Shown in pieces: positions 58,586 to 64,000 of a DNA stretch of 64,000 nucleotides. The DNA is taken from contig NZ_JNIF01000003.1 of NCBI RefSeq assembly GCF_000702445.1, positions 2,418,001-2,482,000 of the forward strand, given 5' to 3'. The position numbers and the translations under genes are program-made. The notes beneath the pieces were generated by a model. It was not told the origin of the DNA. It worked only from the letters and a program-made list of their open reading frames with translations, and searched no databases. Positions within the stretch are counted from its first letter, which is position 1. Every line of letters begins with the position of its first letter. This DNA comes from Bryobacter aggregatus MPL3. GTDB taxonomy: Bacteria > Acidobacteriota > Terriglobia > Bryobacterales > Bryobacteraceae.

Positions 58586-59629
58586 ATGCTCGCTCACTCG
58601 GCTATCCCGCTTTCGCTCAACGACCGAGGTCAATCGGCTCGCTTGGATGCTAAGTTGCGGCGCGAGTTGGGAGAGACGGTTCTCCGGAGTCTCGCCGATA
58701 TCAGGACTGAAGATCTGGTTCTCAATCCAGACTCGCGACTCTGGGTGAAACGGCAAGGCGAGGGTTTCCAGTGCATCGGTGAGATGTCGCCCGCTCAAGC
58801 GCAGACGGCCATGGGGACGATCGCCGCCCAGAAGGGCACGGTCATCCATCACGACCGACCGATCCTCGAGACCGAGCTCCCGATTGACGGGAGTCGCTTT
58901 GAAGGATTGATGCCGCCGGTGGTGAGTAGGCCGAGCTTTGCCATCCGGCAACGTCCTCGAAGAATCTTTACTCTCGATGACTACGAAGTGGCCGGGATCT
59001 TAAGCGATTCGCAAGACCCCTTGAATCGACGGAGGTGGCGGAGTCAGTTCCAGCACACGGTTCGTGGCTTGTCGCATGCCGAAGTGATCCGCGCCGCCGT
59101 GGCGGAGAAAAAGAACATCCTGATCGTGGGCTCTACGGGTTCGGGCAAGACGACTTTAGTGAACGCGATTCTTGAGGCGCTCGTTCAGCTGGCTCCTGAT
59201 GATCGTGTGATTTCGATTGAAGACACGATCGAACTGCAGTGCCCTGTGAAGAACTATGTTGACCTTCGGGCAGTAGGGAACGTGACTATGTTGGACTGTC
59301 TGCGAGCCTGCATGAGATTGAAGCCGACGCGAATCGTAGTTGGTGAGGTTCGTGGCGCTGAGGCTCATGTCATGTTGAAGGCTTGGAATACAGGGCACCC
59401 TGGCGGGGTGGCGACTGTTCATGCCAACGATGCTCTGAGTGGCTTGGTTCGCCTGGAAAGTTTGGTGGCTGAGGCCACTTCGGCGCCTATGCAGTCGTTG
59501 ATTGCAGAGGCGGTGGATCTGGTGGTCTTCATCGACGAAGAAGCGGACCTGGCAGCTGGTCGCAAGGTTCGTCAACTCCTGCTGGTAAACGGCTATGAGA
59601 ACGGTCAGTACTCGGTCGAATATCTCTAA
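58586..59629 (+). CDS. trbB: TrbB-type VirB11 ATPase
   Basis: TrbB is the hexameric secretion ATPase of the mating apparatus, on the inner face of the membrane. The 347-residue protein has Walker A GSTGSGKTT (K188), the Asp box VISIEDTIELQ, Walker B PTRIVVGEVRGAEAH and the His box GHPGGVATVHANDAL. The length is near the 320 residues of RP4 TrbB. The ATG at 58586 has GGAG eight bases upstream; the frame extends upstream across the operator and is not used there. It leads the trb operon. Confidence 0.95.
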   Translation: MLAHSAIPLSLNDRGQSARLDAKLRRELGETVLRSLADIRTEDLVLNPDSRLWVKRQGEGFQCIGEMSPAQAQTAMGTIAAQKGTVIHHDRPILETELPIDGSRFEGLMPPVVSRPSFAIRQRPRRIFTLDDYEVAGILSDSQDPLNRRRWRSQFQHTVRGLSHAEVIRAAVAEKKNILIVGSTGSGKTTLVNAILEALVQLAPDDRVISIEDTIELQCPVKNYVDLRAVGNVTMLDCLRACMRLKPTRIVVGEVRGAEAHVMLKAWNTGHPGGVATVHANDALSGLVRLESLVAEATSAPMQSLIAEAVDLVVFIDEEADLAAGRKVRQLLLVNGYENGQYSVEYL

Positions 59630-59656
59630 CTCCATTTGAGGGAAGGGCTGAATCTT

Positions 59657-59983
59657 ATGAGGCTTTCGAATCGCGTTCGGAATCTTGGCGGGATTGTCGT
59701 GTGGCTTGTGTTGGCTCAAAGCGTATGGGCTGCAGGAGCCGGAGGTGGGGGACTTCCTTGGGAGACTCCACTCAATCGGGTGGCTCAATCGATGACGGGA
59801 CCTGTAGCCCTCTCCATCTCACTGATCGCCCTGATGGTGGCGGGGGGAACACTGGTGTTTGGCGGTGAGTTGAGTGAGTTTGCCCGTCGCTCTTGTGTGG
59901 CTGTTTTGGCAATTGCGTTTCTGGTGTTGGGAGCCGGATTTATGACGACTCTGTTTGGCGTTGGCGGGGCTGTCGTCTTCTAG
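59657..59983 (+). CDS. trbC: TrbC/VirB2-type pilin
   Basis: The 108-residue prepilin has a leader (VRNLGGIVVWLVLAQSVWAA), a short glycine-rich section (GAGGGGLPWETPLNRVAQSM) and two membrane helices, as in TrbC pilins, which are trimmed and cyclised by TraF. The ATG at 59657 follows GAAGGGC; an earlier start at 59636 is possible. It is nine bases upstream of trbD. A TraF homologue is present at 42713. Confidence 0.88.
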   Translation: MRLSNRVRNLGGIVVWLVLAQSVWAAGAGGGGLPWETPLNRVAQSMTGPVALSISLIALMVAGGTLVFGGELSEFARRSCVAVLAIAFLVLGAGFMTTLFGVGGAVVF

Positions 59984-59991
59984 GAGCTTCT

Positions 59992-60303
59992 ATGAGCAAG
60001 CCCCGCGAGATCGTCATTCACCAGTCGGCCAATCGCCCTCATCTTCTATTGGGATGCGATCGCGAACTGGTGCTTTTCTCGGCACTGCTTTCGGCGATGT
60101 TGGTCCTCGCGTTGGTGACTTGGTGGGGTGTGGTGGCAGGAGTCTTGCTCTGGATTCTTGCGGTCGCGGTGCTCTCGCGGATGGGGAGATCGGACCCGAT
60201 GATGCGCCAGGTCTATCTGCGGCATATTCGGTACAGTCCCTTCTACCTGGCAAAGGGTGCGCTTGGATTTGGGACGGCATCTGTTCCCAGGCGGTGGGTC
60301 TAA
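59992..60303 (+). CDS. trbD: TrbD/VirB3-type protein
   Basis: This 103-residue membrane protein has two adjacent helices (ELVLFSALLSAMLVLALVTW, VVAGVLLWILAVAVLSRMG) and the ending RQVYLRHIRYSPFYLAKGAL, the conserved TrbD/VirB3 tail. The ATG follows TAGGAGCTTCT. It lies between trbC and trbE with two bases to the next start. It anchors TrbE at the membrane. Confidence 0.9.
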   Translation: MSKPREIVIHQSANRPHLLLGCDRELVLFSALLSAMLVLALVTWWGVVAGVLLWILAVAVLSRMGRSDPMMRQVYLRHIRYSPFYLAKGALGFGTASVPRRWV

Positions 60304-60305
60304 CT

Positions 60306-62738
60306 ATGCGACTAGCCGAACATCGTTCTCGGGCTCAGGGTTTAGCTGACTTGCTGCTCTATGACTCGATGGTGGATGACGGGGTTCTGCTCCTGCAGGA
60401 TGGCGCTTTGCTTGCGGCTTGGAGTTTTCGTGGTCCGGATATGGCGTCTGCGACTCACGCTGAGATGGGAGCGTTGAGCGCTCGATTGAATTCCGTGTTG
60501 CGGTTGGGGAGTGGGTGGATGATCCAGTGTGATGCGATGCGATCGCAAGCACCGGAGTATCCACCCACAGGGGCGTTTCCCGATGCTGTGACTCATTTGA
60601 TTGATGAGGAACGTCGGGAGCAGTTCGGCGTTGAGGGATCGCATTACGAGAGTGATTACTACTTGGCCCTGACCTATCTACCTCCTGAGGAACGCGAGGA
60701 GCGAGCGAAGGGGTGGATGTTCGAGGGGCGGCAAGAATGGAAGTCCAGTGCGGCGCGGGCACTGGATTATTTCAAGGGGCGCGTGAGCGCTTTCGAGGAT
60801 ATCTTGTCGTCCCTGTTCCACGCCCGGCGTCTGAAGGGGACCGATGACGGCGATGAGCTACTTCGCTACGTGCATCGATGTGTGTCTTCTGTGGACCATC
60901 CGATCCAGCTCCCTCGCATCCCTAGTTATCTGCATGACGTGCTGGCTTCTCGCGATTTCGTTGGCGGGATGAACCCCAAGATCGGGAATCAGCATGTGCG
61001 GGTGATTGCCATTGATGGCTTTCCACAGCTCAGCTATCCGGGAATTCTGGGCGCTCTCGACTCACTAGCAATCGAGTATCGATGGCACACCCGCGCGATG
61101 TTGCTTGAGCCTGAGGAGGCGCGTGGATTGCTGGATAAGACACGGCGCAAATGGCGAGCGAAGATTCGCGGCTGGAAGGACCAACTACTGCGGACCGATA
61201 CGGGACCGGTGAACTTGTTCGCTCAGGAAATGGCGTTGGATGCCGAAGCTGCGATGGGTGTGGCGAGTAGCGGGGATGTGCAATTCTGCGTCTACAACAC
61301 GGTGATTCTTTGCTTCCATCATCGTGAGGATACTGTCGATGACGCCGCTGCCCTCGTGGTGAAGACAGTTCAGAATCTGGGGTTCTCCTGCCGTATCGAG
61401 AGTGTGAATGCCGTTGAGGCTTGGCGTGGGAGCTTGCCGGGGGATGGCTACCGAAATGTGCGGCGGGTCATTCTGCACACGTTGAACCTGGCGGACCTGA
61501 TGCCGATTACTGCGGTTTGGGCGGGAGAGAAGAAAAACCCTTCGCCGTTGATGCCAGCGAACTCAGCTTCGCTCTTTTATGGCGCAACGAGCGGCGCTAC
61601 GCCGTTTCGCTTCAATCTCCATGTGGGCGATCTCGGGCACACGCTCATGATTGGCCCGCCGGGAGCTGGCAAGTCTACCTTCCTTGGTTTGACGGCTGCA
61701 CAGTGGTTTCGCTATCCGCGTTCTCAGGTGTTTGCCTTCGATAAGGGCTATTCACTCTTTGTGCTGACCAAGGCAGCGGGTGGAGAGTTTTATGACATCG
61801 GAGGCGAGAAGACTCATTGGGCCTTTTGCCCTTTGAAAGAGATCGATACAGCGTCGGATCTTGCTTGGGCGGTGGATTGGCTGGAGAGCTTGTGTACGCT
61901 CCAGGACTTCAAGGTCGGTCCGCGCGAGCGGAATGCTTTGACTGAGGCGGTTGTGTTGCTGCAGAACTCTCCTACTCGAACTTTGACGGAGCTTTGCGCC
62001 AATGTTCAAGACACGGACATTCGAGAAGCGCTGCTCTACTACACGCTGGGTGGAGCGATGGGACATCTGCTGGATGCCGAGGAAGACATGCTCGGTGCAG
62101 GACGTTTCCTGACTTTCGAAACCGAGCATCTGATGAATCTTGGAGAGAAGGCTGTTGTCGCGGTGTTGCTGTATCTGTTCCGTCGGATCGAGAAGAGACT
62201 TGACGGCTCACCTACCTTGGTTCCGCTTGATGAGGCCTGGATTTATCTGAGACATCCTCTATTCCGGGAGCGGGTGCGTGAGTGGTTGAAGACGCTTCGC
62301 AAATTCAACGGTGTTGTGTTGTTGTCGACTCAGAACCTGTCCGATATTTTCAATTCGCCAATTCGGGATGTGGTGCTCGAATCGTGTCCGACCAAAGTAC
62401 TTTTGCCGAATGCGGAGGCGGCGAACCCTGCATCGCAAGAGTTCTATCAGGCGATCGGCATGAATGAACGCGAGGTGGAGATTATTCAGAAGTCGATTCC
62501 GAAGCGGCACTACTATGTCGTCTCACCCGTGGGGCGCCGGTTGATCACGCTCGGATTGGGGGGAGTCGGACTGTCCTTTGTGGGCATTAGCAGTCGGGAA
62601 GAGCGGCAGTTAGCCGAGACGACGATGGATCAGTTTGGGGGTGCTTGGCCTAGCGAATGGTTGCGGACTCGGGGATTGTCGGACTGGGCCGAGTATCTGG
62701 AATTGCAGATGCAATCGGGAAGGTTGGTGTCGAGATGA
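60306..62738 (+). CDS. trbE: TrbE/VirB4-type secretion ATPase
   Basis: The 810-residue ATPase starts LAEHRSRAQGLADLLLYDSM, as TrbE proteins do. Walker A is GPPGAGKST with K456, Walker B LVPLDEAWIYL with D642, and the sensor region is GVVLLSTQNLSDI. TrbE powers pilus assembly and DNA transport with TrbB and TraG. Size and position match RP4 TrbE (about 850 residues). The stop overlaps the trbJ start as ATGA. Confidence 0.96.
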   Translation: MRLAEHRSRAQGLADLLLYDSMVDDGVLLLQDGALLAAWSFRGPDMASATHAEMGALSARLNSVLRLGSGWMIQCDAMRSQAPEYPPTGAFPDAVTHLIDEERREQFGVEGSHYESDYYLALTYLPPEEREERAKGWMFEGRQEWKSSAARALDYFKGRVSAFEDILSSLFHARRLKGTDDGDELLRYVHRCVSSVDHPIQLPRIPSYLHDVLASRDFVGGMNPKIGNQHVRVIAIDGFPQLSYPGILGALDSLAIEYRWHTRAMLLEPEEARGLLDKTRRKWRAKIRGWKDQLLRTDTGPVNLFAQEMALDAEAAMGVASSGDVQFCVYNTVILCFHHREDTVDDAAALVVKTVQNLGFSCRIESVNAVEAWRGSLPGDGYRNVRRVILHTLNLADLMPITAVWAGEKKNPSPLMPANSASLFYGATSGATPFRFNLHVGDLGHTLMIGPPGAGKSTFLGLTAAQWFRYPRSQVFAFDKGYSLFVLTKAAGGEFYDIGGEKTHWAFCPLKEIDTASDLAWAVDWLESLCTLQDFKVGPRERNALTEAVVLLQNSPTRTLTELCANVQDTDIREALLYYTLGGAMGHLLDAEEDMLGAGRFLTFETEHLMNLGEKAVVAVLLYLFRRIEKRLDGSPTLVPLDEAWIYLRHPLFRERVREWLKTLRKFNGVVLLSTQNLSDIFNSPIRDVVLESCPTKVLLPNAEAANPASQEFYQAIGMNEREVEIIQKSIPKRHYYVVSPVGRRLITLGLGGVGLSFVGISSREERQLAETTMDQFGGAWPSEWLRTRGLSDWAEYLELQMQSGRLVSR

Positions 62739-63454
62739 GTCAGATGCTGACACGTCGAGTTGTTCTGGTATTGGGCGCGACTCTGCTTCATCGTGCGCAG
62801 GCCGGAGTTGTGGGGGGCTTGGCTACAGAGTGGACTCAGATTGCGAATAACCTTCAGCTGATCTCTTCATACATCCGGCAAGGGGAAGAGCTTCGTCAGA
62901 AAATCCTGATGGTGCTCGATATGGCGAAGAATACGGCACAGCTCTCGACTCAAGTCTTTGGTCCAATCATGGCGGAGATTAGTCAGTTGGCTGGCATTGT
63001 GCAGAGTGGTCGCGCTTTGGCCTATTCGATGGCGAACTTGGACGGGGAGTTTCGGACTCGATTTCGTGGGTGGGGTTACAACTCGAGAGCCTGGTTCACC
63101 GACTATCGAAACTGGTCGCAAACGAGCCTGGACACGACGCTTGGAACCTTGAAGGCGGCTGGTTTGCAAGGCCAGCAGATGCAGAGTGAAGAGGCAGTGT
63201 TGCAGCAGCTTCGCGGGATGGCGAACTCGTCAGACGGGCGAATGAAGGCGATCCAAGTTGCGAATCAAATCGCGGAGCAGCAGGTTCAGCAGTTGATGAA
63301 GCTGCGTCAGCTGATCCTGGCTGATCTGCAGAGTAAGCAAGCTTTTCAGGCGGCGCAGATTCAACGTGAGGCGTCGAGTGAAGCCGCGACCGAGCGCTTC
63401 TTCCGGTTCAATCGGAGGTTGGGTGATGGACGTGGGTTTCAAGCTAGCCAATGA
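62735..63454 (+). CDS. trbJ: TrbJ/VirB5-type protein
   Basis: The 239-residue protein has a leader (RRVVLVLGATLLHRAQAGVV) and a mostly helical mature part with QQVQQLMKLRQLILADLQSK, as in TrbJ, the minor pilus component. It overlaps trbE by four bases and has trbK directly downstream, the RP4 order. Glutamine and alanine content is high. Confidence 0.88.
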   Translation: MSQMLTRRVVLVLGATLLHRAQAGVVGGLATEWTQIANNLQLISSYIRQGEELRQKILMVLDMAKNTAQLSTQVFGPIMAEISQLAGIVQSGRALAYSMANLDGEFRTRFRGWGYNSRAWFTDYRNWSQTSLDTTLGTLKAAGLQGQQMQSEEAVLQQLRGMANSSDGRMKAIQVANQIAEQQVQQLMKLRQLILADLQSKQAFQAAQIQREASSEAATERFFRFNRRLGDGRGFQASQ

Positions 63455-63461
63455 TGGAGGG

Positions 63462-63782
63462 ATGCGGATAAGAACTTTTGTATTGGTTCTGTTTCTGGGT
63501 GGCTGCGCGAGTGAAGTGCCGAGCGCCATCGTGGCAAAGGTAGAGGCGGCTGGAGCGGGGAAGTTGCAAGGCGCTTCTTCCCAGGCGATCGAGGCTTGGT
63601 TCCGGCAACACAAAGATTTCGCGTTCGAGATCAAGCAGATTTGTCAGCCTGTGCGAGAGAAGGCAAATGCGGCTTGGTCGGATTCGACAGAGGGCCGGGT
63701 CTGTGCCGGGGCTAGTGTCGCAAGCGCCTTCCGCTTTCAGGAACGCAAGGGCGACGGGCGGGGATTCGAAGCAGGGAAGTAG
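63462..63782 (+). CDS. trbK: TrbK-like entry exclusion lipoprotein
   Basis: A lipoprotein leader (MRIRTFVLVLFLGGC) with the lipobox LGGC gives a mature protein of about 90 residues with two cysteines. In IncP plasmids trbK follows trbJ and encodes the lipoprotein that blocks redundant transfer between donors; position and leader agree. Sequence similarity cannot be judged. ATG follows GGAGGG. Both trbJ and trbK end in a similar RxGDGRGF-x-A-x-K/Q tail. Confidence 0.72.
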   Translation: MRIRTFVLVLFLGGCASEVPSAIVAKVEAAGAGKLQGASSQAIEAWFRQHKDFAFEIKQICQPVREKANAAWSDSTEGRVCAGASVASAFRFQERKGDGRGFEAGK

Positions 63783-63824
63783 CGTGTCAGCCTAGCTTGG
63801 CTGTGTCGCTGCAAAGGAGTAGCG

Positions 63825-64000
63825 ATGACAGTAGCTAGGCTCATCGGGACGCTGGCTTTGGTCGGATTCGTGCTGTGTCTCTTGAGTGACACGGCGCTTG
63901 CGCAGAGCTCTCCGAGCGCGATGCTCGATCAATACCGCTCAGTTCGGATGTCTTGGCTGAGCGTTGCTTCTGGCTATGCGCATCGGCTGTTTGGAATTCT
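63825..64000 (+). CDS. trbL: TrbL/VirB6-type protein, 5' part only
   Basis: The gene starts with ATG after AAAGGAGTAGCG and encodes a leader (LIGTLALVGFVLCLLSDTAL, then AQSS) followed by MLDQYRSVRMSWLSVASGYA, the typical start of TrbL, whose many membrane helices form the inner-membrane channel. The window ends after 58 codons. A short hairpin-like CAGCCTAGCTTGGCTG lies 22 bases upstream, between trbK and trbL. Confidence 0.85.
   Translation, partial: MTVARLIGTLALVGFVLCLLSDTALAQSSPSAMLDQYRSVRMSWLSVASGYAHRLFGI

Larger units (their letters stand above)
40088..64000. mobile_element. Integrative conjugative element of IncP-like organisation, right end outside window
   Basis: The element begins at tRNA-Gly and carries, in order, integrase and excisionase; a left-reading block traB, traF, ssb, traG, ardC, relaxase and traJ; an oriT-like gap; right-reading traK, traL and traM; a sigma-factor-like gene and second ssb; the nuclease-STAND cargo; a RepB-type primase; and trbB-C-D-E-J-K-L. 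This copies the Tra1/Tra2 split of IncP plasmids, with cargo in the hotspot between them. The matching right attachment site is not certain: a 13-base piece of the tRNA end recurs at 57617, and the true end may lie beyond the window. Confidence 0.9.

Overview
The window is GC-rich chromosomal DNA of a free-living Gram-negative heterotroph. The best fit is Acidobacteriota of the Bryobacter/Solibacter type, judged from the carboxypeptidase-regulatory TonB receptor, the large secreted zinc metalloprotease, several TPR proteins, biotin pyruvate carboxylase and many REP-associated tyrosine transposase (RAYT) copies. No rRNA or marker gene fixes the taxon, so this is an inference.

1-12.5 kb: housekeeping and decayed mobile DNA. 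Present are the end of ygfZ, galU, a TPR protein, an intact IS630-family element with TA target duplication, an IS5-family remnant fused to a broken RAYT, a phosphoribosyltransferase/Hsp20 pair, two secreted repeat proteins and a PhnB-like VOC protein.

12.8-25 kb: a plastic zone. It holds one full RAYT, three further 5'-truncated RAYT copies in the same orientation and eight or more ~60-bp REP elements, several followed by short simple repeats. Set among them are AT-richer accessory genes for exported cysteine-rich proteins: a Cys-rich peptide plus a propeller-like protein, and a module made of a phospholipase-A2-motif protein with 32 cysteines, a MauE-thioredoxin-thioredoxin membrane oxidoreductase and two small partners. 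This module is bracketed by the full pyruvate carboxylase gene and a divergent duplicate of that gene's 3' end.

25-40 kb: conserved chromosome. pyc, a DUF4097 lipoprotein, a YtkA-like protein, a zinc metalloprotease, tRNA-Ala, dcd, a TonB receptor, a dcd remnant, dut, a double-length ThyX-like protein, a sigma-54 activator and tRNA-Gly(CCC).

40-64 kb: an integrative conjugative element beginning at the 3' end of tRNA-Gly, with integrase and excisionase adjacent. Its layout copies IncP plasmids: traB/traF/ssb/traG/ardC/relaxase/traJ read left and traK/traL/traM read right from an oriT-like gap; a second block (RepB-type primase, then trbB-C-D-E-J-K-L) supplies the mating apparatus. Between the two blocks sits cargo, mainly a 1509-residue nuclease-STAND protein of Avs (AVAST) architecture. 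A 16-bp quasi-palindrome (TAGCTTGTACAGGCTA type) lies at the tra and trb promoter regions, suggesting one element-encoded repressor. The element runs off the right edge.

A theme across the left half is that genes (ygfZ, RAYT, pyc, dcd) are followed by foreign DNA and then by a divergent, direct-orientation copy of their own 3' end.
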